Origin: Schauerella fraxinea
GTDB lineage: Bacteria > Pseudomonadota > Gammaproteobacteria > Burkholderiales > Burkholderiaceae_B
Direction: 5' to 3'
Assembly (NCBI GenBank): GCA_030849945.1
Contig: JAVDKK010000005.1
Location: 1 to 64,000, forward strand
Length of the DNA: 64,000 nt
Each line of letters starts with the position of its first letter. The stretch's first letter is position 1. The notes under the pieces are model-generated. The model was not told the origin of the DNA. It did no database searches and was given only the letters and a program-made list of their open reading frames with translations. The translations under genes were made by a program, and so were the position numbers. Shown in pieces: positions 27,161 through 36,772 of this stretch.

Positions 27161-28351
27161 TCAACACCCGGACGTCGCCAAGGCCGTCTTGCGATGCGTG
27201 CCATGCGTGGCGGTCAGCCAGCCCGATGCCACCGCCAGGGCCAACGCCGCCACCGACAGCAGCCCACCCACCACGTTGGGCGACGCATACCCGAATCCCT
27301 GGGCAATCACCCAGCCGCCGAGCCACGCACCGATGGCATTGCCCAGATTGAACAAGCCGATATTGAAGGATGCCGCAAGATTGGGCGCCCCTGCGGCACC
27401 GGCCTTGTCCATCACCAATCGCTGTATCGGCGAGACACTGGCAAAACCGAAGCCCGCCATCAACAGCACCGACACGGCCGATGCCACGCGACTTTCCACA
27501 ACGAAGAAAAATGCGAACAGCACCACGGCTTGTGCCGCCAATGTGACATACAACAGCGGCATCAAGGCCCGGTCGGCAAGCTTGCCGCCCAAGATGTTGC
27601 CGATGAACAATCCCAGCCCGAAGAGAAACAGGATCCCGGTGACGCCGTTTTCGGTATAACCCGTGACCTCGGTCATCATCGGCGCAATATAAGTGATCGA
27701 GGTAAAGAACGCCGCTGGACCGAGCACGGTAATGCCCATGGCGAGCAACACATGCACGTCAAGGAAGGCCGCCAGCTCACGCCTGATGCTGGGCGCTTGG
27801 TGCGCCCTGCCCTTGGGCACCAATACCGTCACGGCAAACATGGCCACAATACCGATTGCAGTGATCGCAAAGAAAGTGGCGCGCCACGACACCACCTGCC
27901 CCAGCCATGTGGCGGCAGGTATGCCGATCAGGTTGGCGACCGTGAGGCCGCTGAACATAAACGCAATCGCACTGGTGCGACGGTTCGGCGCGACAAGATC
28001 GGCAGCCAGAATCGAACCAATGCCGATGAACGCGCCGTGTGTGAGCGAGGTGAGCACTCTACCCGTCAAGGCCCAGGCAAAGCTCGGCGCAAGTGCCGTT
28101 AATAAGTTGCCGGCGATAAAAAATCCCATCAGCGACACCAGCATGATCTTCTGCGGCACGCGCGCACCAAGAATGATCAATAGCGGCGCGCCCACGAATA
28201 CGCCCAGCGCGTAGCTGGTCGCAATATAGCCGGCGGTGGAAATGGAGATACCGAACTCGGCCGCGACGCCTGGCAGGAGGCCGGCAATAACGAATTCGGT
28301 GGTGCCAATGCCGAAGGTGGCGATGGCAAGTGCCCAGATGGCAGCAGGCAT
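27161..28351 (-). CDS. MFS transporter, AraJ/arabinose-efflux type
   Basis: About 396 residues with 12 membrane segments. It has the AraJ-like opening ALAIATFGIGTTEFVIAGLL and the loop GRVLTSLTHGAFIGIG. The ATG at 28351 has GAGAGGGACC upstream. The larger frame to 28654 reads back into the divergent regulator gene. It is divergent from an HxlR regulator that probably controls it. The substrate is unknown but likely a toxic small molecule. Confidence 0.86.
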   Translation of the reverse strand: MPAAIWALAIATFGIGTTEFVIAGLLPGVAAEFGISISTAGYIATSYALGVFVGAPLLIILGARVPQKIMLVSLMGFFIAGNLLTALAPSFAWALTGRVLTSLTHGAFIGIGSILAADLVAPNRRTSAIAFMFSGLTVANLIGIPAATWLGQVVSWRATFFAITAIGIVAMFAVTVLVPKGRAHQAPSIRRELAAFLDVHVLLAMGITVLGPAAFFTSITYIAPMMTEVTGYTENGVTGILFLFGLGLFIGNILGGKLADRALMPLLYVTLAAQAVVLFAFFFVVESRVASAVSVLLMAGFGFASVSPIQRLVMDKAGAAGAPNLAASFNIGLFNLGNAIGAWLGGWVIAQGFGYASPNVVGGLLSVAALALAVASGWLTATHGTHRKTALATSGC

Positions 28352-28417
28352 AAAGGTCCCTCTCAATGAGTTTATGTCGTCAATGGAGGATTCTAGGAGC
28401 CTAGTGCTGTTTTGGAA

Positions 28418-28457
28418 ATTAGGTACCATATAGGGACATAAATACCTATTGGTGACC
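28418..28457. promoter_or_regulatory. Candidate HxlR operator between divergent genes
   Basis: An imperfect dyad (TTAGGTACC at 28419-28427 with ATACCTATT at 28442-28450) lies in the gap between the MFS and HxlR genes. The small palindromes GGTACC and GGTGACC are embedded in or next to it. HxlR proteins commonly bind such gaps and respond to electrophiles. This rests on symmetry only. Confidence 0.4.
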
Positions 28458-28461
28458 ATAC

Positions 28462-28878
28462 ATGCCCAGAATCGAAGGTTCTCAGCTCGTTTTCGACGCC
28501 AGTTGTGCCCCACGCCGAGTGATGGGTCTCTTCTCGGTGAAATGGGTAAGCCTGGTGCTGCACGCGCTCGATCGGTGGCCCGGTGGACGCTGCCGCACGG
28601 GAGAGCTCCAGCGCGCCTTGCCGGGTATTTCGAAGAAGATGCTGGTGCAAACACTGCGCGACGTCGAGGCGCGCGGATTGGTCGCGCGTCACGTCTTCAA
28701 TGTGGTGCCGCCCAAGGTCGAGTACGAATTGACGCCACTGGGTAAGACATTTGCCGGCGCCGTCGAGATGCTTTATCGCTGGGGCGAAGACCACCAGCAA
28801 GCATTGGATGAACTTGAAGCGAACATGGCGAGCGGCGATGCAACGGCCGATGCTTCAGATATTGAAGGTGATGCGTAG
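28462..28878 (+). CDS. HxlR-family transcriptional regulator
   Basis: 138 residues, a winged-helix protein of the HxlR (DUF24) family. It has an N-terminal Cys (DASCAPRRVMGLFSVKWVSLVL) at residue 15, then GELQRALPGISKKMLVQTLRDVEARGLVAR, then EYELTPLG. A Cys at this place is the redox sensor of many members. It is divergent from the MFS exporter. The first ATG with a full domain is used. Confidence 0.85.
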   Translation: MPRIEGSQLVFDASCAPRRVMGLFSVKWVSLVLHALDRWPGGRCRTGELQRALPGISKKMLVQTLRDVEARGLVARHVFNVVPPKVEYELTPLGKTFAGAVEMLYRWGEDHQQALDELEANMASGDATADASDIEGDA

Positions 28879-28996
28879 GAAAACCGCCACACTGATCTGC
28901 GCCGTCAATCACGATACCGAAAGCGCATTCCACATCGCGTGGAGCGTTTTCAGCTGAAACGTACTAGCCCTTCACGTCTAACAGAATCACCCCTAG

Positions 28997-31792
28997 GTGA
29001 GTAATAATCCGGCGTTGCGTAAAACGACTGAATTGCTCATGCCTGCTCAAGCTGCCACGTTATCGAAAGGTTATGCGTTAAAGATTGCGCTGCTGTATCT
29101 GCTGATACGCGGCATCCCGAACTGGCTGCTGTATATCCTCAGCGCCTTGCCCGCAGAGACGACCGCGTATCTGCTGGAACAGCATGGCACATGGCTGCAG
29201 TACGTCTACCCCGTCATGCCACTGCGAGTGCTCAGCCTTCCCGCCGGCTTTCAGAATGCACTGGCACTCTTTCCCGTATTGATCATCGAAGTGCTGTTCG
29301 TCTTTCTGTTCAGCACATGGCTCATACGCCGACATACTGGTCCCGCGCGCCGCACGAGCACGCGCGGCTGGATTGTGATGATCGTGATGACGCTGATCTG
29401 GTCATGCGCGATCCGGCATCAACTCCTCGCTTACGTGCAAGCGTTGTCGATCGATGCGTTGCGAGCGCGCCAAGACAATGCCAACTGGTTCGCCGACCTG
29501 CCAGGCTTGATGATGCAGGCCAATTGGCGCCTCACTGCGATCGCGTATGCCACGATACCGCTGTGGGCATGGCTGCCCGTGTGGGCGCATTTTCGATGCG
29601 CGAAAAAAACGGTTGAAGCGGCGGCTGAATCGACGGCCGTGCTGTCCCCAACGACTGAAGCCGTCAACCCGCACCCGCGCGTCCCGCTTCACCGATCAAC
29701 GGTTTTCGCAAGCTTCCTGCTGGGATGCTTTGCCGTGCATATCGCCTTGGTTCAGGCGGTTTACCTTGGCCTGTGGCCTTGGGCGGCCGAGTCGATGCAA
29801 ATCAACATTCCGCGCGACGCGCTGAGCGTGATGAGTGTGCCGTTAACGCTTAGCCAAATTGTATTTGCGGGGTTGATGTGCGCGCTGGCGGCGTACGTTT
29901 ATGCTCGCCGTGCGGGAGTGGCTGCGGCGTCATCGCGCAGCCTGGTGGTCAAGCCGCTGCTCGCTGGCATTGCCACGTATCTGCTCACAGGCCTTCTCCT
30001 GCTCGCGCTGATTTGGCTCTCGGTGTGGCTGAATCCGGCACTGGGCACCTCCGTTATGAAAGCGGTGACGCGTGCGCCGGAAAGCGGTCTCGCATTCGCC
30101 ATCGCGCTCAATCTCGGCGCCATGGCACTGCTCTGCCTCATGGCCAGCAGGATGGGTGCCTCACCGCGTCGTTGGAGCGCAGTGCTCGCCGCGTTGATCC
30201 TTTGCGCTGCAGTGCCTGCTTATGTCGGCTGGAAACTCGCGGGTTCAAACCTGGGCATCGCGGGTGGCACACCCGGTATGGCCGTGACCGGCAAACTAGG
30301 TGACGCGCGCTGGCGCAACATGGAGCAATGGTGCACTGGCGTGGTCGACACCGCCCACGGTACGTGGCTCGTGGGAAGAAACGAGACGAGCGCAGATGAG
30401 GCGGCATACGTGCCAAAGGGCACGCCCGATTTGAGCCAGCTGTTGAATGAAGACGACGCAGATACCGGCTCACAACGCGGGGGCATGTTCGGTTCGCGAC
30501 CAGTGCTCACTACCCTCGCACGATTGCAAGACGACGGCACGTTCAAGATCGTCGCCACCGTTCCCGACGTGGCTTGCCTGGTGGCCTCCCCCGCCTCGGA
30601 CACGCTCTTTCTCTTCACAGGCATGGATCGCCCCGACTCGGCGTCATCCACGGAACCCGAACAAACCGTCGTATTCCGTTCCACCGATCACGGCGTGTCG
30701 TGGGAATGGATGAAATCGGGATTCATGTCCAACGTGGAATCGCTCGCCTGGGACGTCAAACCCACGTTTACATCGGAGCGTAATGTATGGGCGTGGGGCA
30801 ACGAGCCGTTCAGCGAGGAGGACGAATCGGACGGGGCTTGGGGGGCCTCTGAGATCGCTGATTCTTCTGAGTCCGTTGAGTCCGTTGAGTCCGTTGAGTC
30901 CGTTGAGTCTGCTGAGTCAGTTGAGTTCGTGGAGTCCGTTGAGTCCTCTACGTCCGCTGAGTCCGCTGCGTCCTCCGAGTCTTCACCGGCGCGTCAGTCC
31001 AACAGTGAACCCGAGCGGATACCCACGGCCTTGTTCTATTCGAACGATCAAGGCGCGACGGCGACCGTGGTCTACGCGCCCGAACCCCTGATTGCACCAG
31101 CATCGTATTTGAGGAAGCTAACTGGGCAACCCAAAGCCGACTTCTCCAATCGCCGCGATATGGATCAGGAACGCTTCGTGGTCCAGATCGACGACACCCA
31201 TGCCTATGCGTGGGCATCCGAGTTCATGTGGTATCGCGTGGGCGAAGACAGCCATCGGCTGATGCTCACCACACGTGCCGAACTGTCTCGTTCAACTCCC
31301 CAGGGCGAATGGCAGATCACCACCATCAAGCGGCAGCCTGACGTGCGCGTCGCCCATCTTTCCACCTCGCTCGACGGCCGCACCCATGCCATCTTGCAAG
31401 ACCGCGAAGGTGAATGGCTTGCCAAGCTGGATACCAAAACCGGCGAATGGGTGGAACGCCAACGAACGCCCGCATTGCTGCCGGCGTGGATGGCAGAGAA
31501 CCGCACCACGGCGCGTTACTTCTGGAGCAATGGCGACTATCAAGTGGTCAGCGAATGGGGCGACACGGTGGTGTCGCGCTTGCTCATCCCGTTCATGAAG
31601 GCGCGTGCGGAGGTCAAAACCGACGCGCACTTCTATACACGCGATGGCGGACGAACGTGGCATCAGCTTGCGATACCGGGGTACCTGGGCGTGATGGGGC
31701 TCTCACCGCGCAGCAGCAAGGTGTATTGGAGCAAAGGCAATGCGTATAGCGACGACGAGGCGCTGCAGTGGGAGTATGACTTGGCGAAATAA
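28997..31792 (+). CDS. Large membrane protein with Asp-box repeats, function unknown
   Basis: 931 residues, not recognised as a named family. Residues 1 to about 430 contain some nine hydrophobic segments. The rest is soluble and holds Asp-box motifs (RSTDHGVSWEW, YTRDGGRTWHQL, YSNDQGATATV) as in sialidase/YCF48-type beta-propellers. A low-complexity VES/SES stretch encoded by a 9-base repeat (about 30,868-30,990) interrupts the soluble part. The start is uncertain: GTG at 28997 or ATG at 29039, neither with a good ribosome site. It may be a membrane-anchored extracytoplasmic propeller. Confidence 0.7.
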   Translation: MSNNPALRKTTELLMPAQAATLSKGYALKIALLYLLIRGIPNWLLYILSALPAETTAYLLEQHGTWLQYVYPVMPLRVLSLPAGFQNALALFPVLIIEVLFVFLFSTWLIRRHTGPARRTSTRGWIVMIVMTLIWSCAIRHQLLAYVQALSIDALRARQDNANWFADLPGLMMQANWRLTAIAYATIPLWAWLPVWAHFRCAKKTVEAAAESTAVLSPTTEAVNPHPRVPLHRSTVFASFLLGCFAVHIALVQAVYLGLWPWAAESMQINIPRDALSVMSVPLTLSQIVFAGLMCALAAYVYARRAGVAAASSRSLVVKPLLAGIATYLLTGLLLLALIWLSVWLNPALGTSVMKAVTRAPESGLAFAIALNLGAMALLCLMASRMGASPRRWSAVLAALILCAAVPAYVGWKLAGSNLGIAGGTPGMAVTGKLGDARWRNMEQWCTGVVDTAHGTWLVGRNETSADEAAYVPKGTPDLSQLLNEDDADTGSQRGGMFGSRPVLTTLARLQDDGTFKIVATVPDVACLVASPASDTLFLFTGMDRPDSASSTEPEQTVVFRSTDHGVSWEWMKSGFMSNVESLAWDVKPTFTSERNVWAWGNEPFSEEDESDGAWGASEIADSSESVESVESVESVESAESVEFVESVESSTSAESAASSESSPARQSNSEPERIPTALFYSNDQGATATVVYAPEPLIAPASYLRKLTGQPKADFSNRRDMDQERFVVQIDDTHAYAWASEFMWYRVGEDSHRLMLTTRAELSRSTPQGEWQITTIKRQPDVRVAHLSTSLDGRTHAILQDREGEWLAKLDTKTGEWVERQRTPALLPAWMAENRTTARYFWSNGDYQVVSEWGDTVVSRLLIPFMKARAEVKTDAHFYTRDGGRTWHQLAIPGYLGVMGLSPRSSKVYWSKGNAYSDDEALQWEYDLAK
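30868..30965 (+). repeat. 9-bp coding repeat (Val-Glu-Ser)
   Basis: GTTGAGTCC repeats perfectly several times and then decays (GCTGAGTCAG, GTGGAGTCC), encoding VESVESVESVESAESVEFVE. It sits in frame within the 931-residue membrane protein. The 9-base unit preserves frame, so length changes would vary a flexible acidic linker without inactivating the gene. Confidence 0.85.
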
Positions 31793-31819
31793 GGAAGCGG
31801 CTTTGGCGCATCCCCACGT

Positions 31820-31851
31820 CCCGGTGCTCAAGCTGCAGCGCGAGCACCGGG
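31820..31851. terminator. Bidirectional terminator between convergent genes
   Basis: A perfect 10-base stem CCCGGTGCTC / GAGCACCGGG with a 12-base loop lies midway between the stops of the membrane-protein gene and the OsmC-YcaO gene. It is followed by CTTTCCC on the plus strand. It probably terminates transcription from both sides. Confidence 0.65.
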
Positions 31852-31874
31852 CTTTCCCACCATCAGACCCTGGT

Positions 31875-34079
31875 TTACTCGGCCAACCCCGCAGCCGCAC
31901 CACGCGCCGTGTGCAACTTCCGATAGCTGTCGATCAGGCGGTGATGCCGATCGAGACCTTCCAGCTTGATGCTCGTGGGCGTGAGCCCGAAAAAGCGCAC
32001 GCTGCCGTCGATCGATCCGATCACCGCATCCATGCGAGCGTCGCCAAACATGCGCCGGAAATTGGCAACGTAGTCGTCCAATTCCAGTTCATCGTCGAGA
32101 TGCACTTCAAGCACCACGTTCAAGGCTTGATAGAACAAACCGCGCTCAACCGTGTTGTCGTTGTATTGCAGGAAAGCACCCACGAGCTCTTGCGCCACGT
32201 CGAACTGCTTGAGCGCAAGATTAATCAGCAACTTCAGCTCGAGAACAGTGAGCTGGCCCCAATCCGTGTTTTCGTCGAACTCGATACCGATCAGCGTTGC
32301 GACATCCGAGTAATCGTCCAGCTCGTTGTTGTCCAGGCGATCGAGCAGGTCGGCCAAAGCGGCATCGTCCAGGCGATGCAGATTCAAAATATCGTTGCGG
32401 AACAACAGCGCCTTGTTCGTGTTGTCCCAGATCAGATCGTCTACCGGATACACCTCCGAATAGCCGGGCACCAGGATTCGGCACGCGATGGCACCCAGTT
32501 GGTCATACACTGCCGTGTACACCTCCTTGCCCATCCCTTCGAGGATGCCGAGCAGCGTGGCCGCTTCCTCGGCATTGGAGTTCTCACCTTTGCCTGAAAA
32601 ATCCCACTCCACGAATTCGTAATCCGTTTTGGCGCTGAAGAAGCGCCACGACACCAGCCCGCTGGAATCGATAAAGTGCTCGACGAAGTTATTTGACTCA
32701 CTGACGGCTTCGCTATTGAAGGTGGGCTGCGGCAGATCGTTCAAGCCTTCAAAACTGCGCCCCTGCAAAAGCTCTGTGAGGCTGCGCTCCAACGCAACTT
32801 CGAAACTCGGGTGTGCACCGAATGACGCAAATACACCGCCCGTACGCGGATTCATCAACGTCACGCACATCACTGGGTACTCGTTACCCAGCGAAGCGTC
32901 CTTGACCAAGACTGGAAAGCCCTGTGCCTCCAAACCCTCGATCCCCGCCACAATGCCGGGATACTTCGCCAGCACATCCTTCGGCACATCCGGCAATGCG
33001 ATCTCGCCTTCCAGAATCTCGCGCTTGACCGCGCGCTCGAAAATCTCGGACAAGCACTGCACCTGCGCTTCCGCCAGCGTGTTGCCGGCACTCATGCCGT
33101 TGCTGACAAAAAGGTTCTCGACCAGATTGGATGGGAAATACACCACCTCGCCATCCGACTGCCGCACATACGGCAGCGAACAAATACCGCGCTCTGTGTT
33201 GCCGGAATTGGTGTCGTACAAATGCGAGCCGCGCAGCTCACCCTCGGGGTCGTAGATCTTGCGGCAGTATGCGTCCAGGATTTCTTTCGGCAGCGTATCC
33301 TTTTTGCCCGGCTTGAACCAACGCTCGTTCGGATAATGCACAAACGGCGCGTTGGCGATGTCTTCGCCCCAAAACGCGCCGGCGTAGAAGTGATTGTTGT
33401 TCGTGCGCTCGATGTACTCGCCCAATGCAGACGCCAACGCGCTTTCCTTCGTTGCGCCTTTGCCGTTGGTAAAACACATCGGCGAGTGCGCATCGCGAAT
33501 ATGCAGCGACCACACATTTGGCACGATATTGCGCCACGACGCGATTTCAATCTTGATCCCGAGCTTCGCCAAAATGCCCGACATATTGGCGATGGTCTGC
33601 TCCAATGGAAGATCCTTGCCCACGATGTAGGTGCTGGCGTCATCGGCCGCGGCCAACGTCAGCAACGACTGCGCATCCGCGTCCAGGCTCTCGACTTCCT
33701 CGATCACAAACTCCGGACCGGCCTGCACCACTTTCTTGACCGTGCAACGCTCGATCGATCGCAAAATGCCCCGGCGATCGGCTTCGGAAATGTCTGCGGG
33801 CAACTCGACCTGGATCTTGAAGATCTGCTGGTAGCGGTTTTCCGGATCGACGATATTGTTTTGCGAGAGGCGAATGTTCTCCGTGGAAATATTGCGGTTC
33901 ACGCAATACAACTTCACGAAATACGCTGCGCATAGCGCCGATGACGCCAGGAAGTAATCGAACGGACCCGGCGCCGAGCCGTCGCCCTTGTAGCGAATCG
34001 GCTGATCGGCGATCACCGTGAAGTCATCGAACTTGGCTTCGAGACGCAGCTTATCGAGAAAGTTGACTTTGATTTCCAT
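31875..34079 (-). CDS. ycaO: OsmC domain/YcaO domain fusion protein
   Basis: 734 residues. Residues 1 to about 150 form an OsmC-like domain with Cys50 (SSALCAAYF) and Cys112 (ERCTVKK), the pair that reduces organic peroxides in OsmC/Ohr. From about residue 170 follows a YcaO ATP-dependent cyclodehydratase-type domain (SALGEYIERTNNNHFYAGAFWG, NGMSAGNTLAEAQVQCLSEIFERAVKREIL) and an acidic helical tail as in E. coli YcaO. E. coli YcaO lacks the OsmC part, while the fused form is common in Burkholderiales. The C-terminus lacks the PxPxP tail of peptide-azoline YcaOs. It may assist RimO-linked S12 methylthiolation. Confidence 0.88.
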   Translation of the reverse strand: MEIKVNFLDKLRLEAKFDDFTVIADQPIRYKGDGSAPGPFDYFLASSALCAAYFVKLYCVNRNISTENIRLSQNNIVDPENRYQQIFKIQVELPADISEADRRGILRSIERCTVKKVVQAGPEFVIEEVESLDADAQSLLTLAAADDASTYIVGKDLPLEQTIANMSGILAKLGIKIEIASWRNIVPNVWSLHIRDAHSPMCFTNGKGATKESALASALGEYIERTNNNHFYAGAFWGEDIANAPFVHYPNERWFKPGKKDTLPKEILDAYCRKIYDPEGELRGSHLYDTNSGNTERGICSLPYVRQSDGEVVYFPSNLVENLFVSNGMSAGNTLAEAQVQCLSEIFERAVKREILEGEIALPDVPKDVLAKYPGIVAGIEGLEAQGFPVLVKDASLGNEYPVMCVTLMNPRTGGVFASFGAHPSFEVALERSLTELLQGRSFEGLNDLPQPTFNSEAVSESNNFVEHFIDSSGLVSWRFFSAKTDYEFVEWDFSGKGENSNAEEAATLLGILEGMGKEVYTAVYDQLGAIACRILVPGYSEVYPVDDLIWDNTNKALLFRNDILNLHRLDDAALADLLDRLDNNELDDYSDVATLIGIEFDENTDWGQLTVLELKLLINLALKQFDVAQELVGAFLQYNDNTVERGLFYQALNVVLEVHLDDELELDDYVANFRRMFGDARMDAVIGSIDGSVRFFGLTPTSIKLEGLDRHHRLIDSYRKLHTARGAAAGLAE

Positions 34080-34335
34080 GGGGCAATTCTAAAAGTGGTG
34101 CTGAGAAGCGCCGGGCCATAGGGCGATGTATGGCGGCACATTAAATGGGGTGAATGCGCGCGGCGGCGCATGCTAACCCAAGAGGGTAGCAAATTGAGTG
34201 GAATGGAGTGTCAAACGTTTGAGCAGTTGGCCATCGGGCTCACGCAAAACCGCTAGATGAGGGAGAATTGCGCGAGGTCGTGCCATTGTCGGCGGACTAA
34301 TGTCCTGCTTGCACCACGCATCTTTAACCACATAC

Positions 34336-34812
34336 ATGGATGACCAAGAAGTGAGTCTCGAAAGCGTTCGCGAATATTTTGCCGTCAGGGCGCCTGACAT
34401 CACGATCATCGAAGCATCGACCAGCACCGCCACTGTGGATCTTGCGGCCGAGGCGCACGGCGTAGAGCCCGGCCAAATCGCCAAGACATTGTCGCTAAGG
34501 GTGGGCGATCAAGTGATTCTGGTGGTCGTGCGGGGCGACGCGAGGCTGGACAACGCGAAGCTCAAGCAAGCGTTTGGCAGCAAGGCTCGGATGCTGGATG
34601 CCGAGAGCGTGCAACGTCTGACCGGCCACCCTGTGGGCGGCGTTTGCCCGTTTGGTTTGGCCACCGACCTACCCGTTTATTGCGATGAATCGCTCAAGGC
34701 ATTCGAGATCGTGTTGCCCGCCGCAGGTGATACCCACACTGCGGTGCGCATTGCACCGGCGCGTATGGCGGAACTTACGAGCGCTCGCTGGGTTGATGTG
34801 ATCAAGCGTTAG
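34336..34812 (+). CDS. YbaK/ProX-type aminoacyl-tRNA deacylase
   Basis: About 158 residues of the YbaK/EbsC/ProX editing fold. It has GQIAKTLSLRVGDQVILVVVRGDARLDNAKLKQAFG with the key Lys, followed by TGHPVGGVCPFGLATDLPVYCDESL. Such free-standing domains hydrolyse mischarged tRNA (Ala- or Cys-tRNA-Pro). I prefer the ATG at 34336 because the domain starts soon after it; 34300 is also open. It marks the last ordinary chromosomal gene before the defence island. Confidence 0.85.
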   Translation: MDDQEVSLESVREYFAVRAPDITIIEASTSTATVDLAAEAHGVEPGQIAKTLSLRVGDQVILVVVRGDARLDNAKLKQAFGSKARMLDAESVQRLTGHPVGGVCPFGLATDLPVYCDESLKAFEIVLPAAGDTHTAVRIAPARMAELTSARWVDVIKR

Positions 34813-36204
34813 AGGGCTTCGGAATAGGTGAGCAGGTGCGCCACATTGGCGCCCGCCCGACTTTGCGGTGCTGAGGATCGATCTCTCGCAGCGGTCGTTG
34901 ACGCGGCAGTGAAAGCAAAAAGTGATACCACCAAGCGATTCGGTCTGGGAAACCATATCCCCTGAGGACCAATCAAACCAGAAAGCAGGCCTTCGACTGA
35001 GCGTCGATCAGGATGCAATCTAGCTTGCTCGAACTTACCGGGGAAGACCGGGCTCTTCGCTTGGTTGCGACGTCATCCCGCCAAGCGTTATGACCACTTG
35101 GTTAAGCCCGCCCAGGATGGCATAGCGAACACGCGGTGATAAGTCCTGTGGCAATTCGGTTGCATATCGGCAATGGCCGTCGGTGTAAGAGCAAACGTCT
35201 TAGATGAGAAGCTCGGCGTGAGGTGCATATTCGAATTTCTGCGCGGTTCTCTCGCAGTGCATACGCTGGATAACGAGCATCTCATAGTGTCGGTTTGGGC
35301 CGAGCAGGGCCATGCCCATGGCCGACTTGATTTCAAACGGCGACTACTGATCAGGACCATCGGCCAACACCGATTAAACGAATATCAAGTCACATAGCAG
35401 ACCCAACTGGAAACGACCACGTACCACATGCCGACTACTGACGTTCTTTGGCATAGCCGTCTGGCGTTACCAATAACCAGAGGGCGCCTGCGCCGAGAAC
35501 AATGCCTTAATGTTGGGTTAAGCATTCACCGATCGACGAAGCGTGCCGTGAGCCGCCTCGGTCGCCGGACCGCCTTCGTTGTCGTATCCGTCTAACAGCG
35601 ATCAGCCCTGGACCTAGCAAGATTCCTGCTTCAGAAAGCGCATGAACCATTGAAAATCGAAAGCGACGCATCAGTCGAATCGCTCGACTACCAAAGAATC
35701 GCTCGACTACAAACTGCGCTGCCGGTCAAGGGACGCTGCGAGCGCAATGTGAGGCAATCCATAAGCTTTCAACAGACGCAAGCACAGCGATTCATCGCCG
35801 ACCAACATTCTAAAGTCCGCCCGATCTACCTTTCAAACAGAGTGGAAACATGGCTATGTGGCTCATCGGCGTAGTGCTGGCCGGCGTAAATTATTCCGCA
35901 CTCTTTCAGATGACATTAGTTTAGTCCTGCGCACCAGATACTAGGACGCGGAAGTCCGCATCAAAGTCTCGGCTCATAACGAAGGACTGCAACGAAGCGG
36001 TTTCGATTCGATGTCACTCATATCCTTTCAGATATGTGCACGCCCACGACTCGATCAAAGTTAGTGAGCCCCTAATTCCTAATTTGTAATTATTGACCTC
36101 TGTCCAGTCGCTAATTTCCAGTGTTTATCGAGATAAAACTAGTATGGTGCAATTGCGTAACAAGTGGTAATGTATAGTTCCAGAAAAAAGTCATCGGAGA
36201 TTTC
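34813..36204. other. Gene-poor left edge of the defence island
   Basis: About 1.4 kb with no reading frame I can support. Short frames at 35173-35397 and 35650-35874 have no recognisable motif. The DNA becomes visibly A+T-richer towards 36,000. It probably contains decayed genes from earlier insertions and the promoter of the DUF4011 remnant. No tRNA gene or attachment-site repeat was found. Confidence 0.5.
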
Positions 36205-36735
36205 ATGGACGAAACATCAACGAAAGTTTCGGAAGCTGAGTGTGATCGAAAGACTGACGTTACGCTAATCACCAAATTAAACTTGGTGGTTTTTCAAGAT
36301 CCGGATCCTTTGATCGCAGATATTTCTCTGATTAACGAGTCCAATCAGGCGCGGTAGCGAGAGCAGGAGCATGTCGAGTCAATTCCGACTGTTGCCCCGT
36401 CCTTGTTGAAGCTGCGCCGTTGGCACGTAGATGCTCTGGCGGCACATACCAGCTAACCAAACTGCAATCTAAACCTGCACGTTGGACTTATTGCTCGACT
36501 CAGGTCCAACTGGAGTTGCCGCCAAGCGATCAATGGGGCGGGATCTCGGATCTCCCCGGCTTGTTTGCCGCGTTCATGCAGCCAAATGACCTGAAAGTAG
36601 ATTTGCTGGCTATCTCAGTGATGGTACATGGCATCCAAGGCGAAGGGATCTGTAAAACAATGGCGCGCAGGCTCGGACTACAGCAGCTACGAGCAGCAAG
36701 CCGAGCGCGGCCTAAAAATGCAGTGCGCTCTCTGC
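36205..36735 (+). pseudogene. Decayed N-terminus of a DUF4011-type helicase
   Basis: From the ATG at 36205 the frame reads MDETSTKVSEAECDRKTDVT and continues LITKLNLVVFQDPDPLIADI before stopping. This aligns well with the intact fragment at 50627. After an indel a second frame reads EHVESIPTVAPSLLKLRRWH and a third gives LELPPSDQWGGISDLPGLFA (from about 36510), which is characteristic of the start of DUF4011/DUF3320 helicases. Those proteins normally exceed 1,500 residues, so the gene is both truncated and frameshifted. About 38 bases later a TIGR04141 gene begins. Family assignment is from memory of the N-terminal pattern. Confidence 0.7.
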
Positions 36736-36772
36736 GTGCAGAGTCATAAGTCTAAATAGTTCGCCGATAGAA

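Noticed and set aside
26597..28102. 501-codon plus-strand frame
   Set aside because: It is out of frame with the DMT transporter and antisense to the MFS gene, with Arg/His/Gln-rich nonsense composition.
34813..36204. tRNA gene as island attachment site
   Set aside because: No cloverleaf with a T-arm consensus could be found here, nor at the right edge near 58,500.
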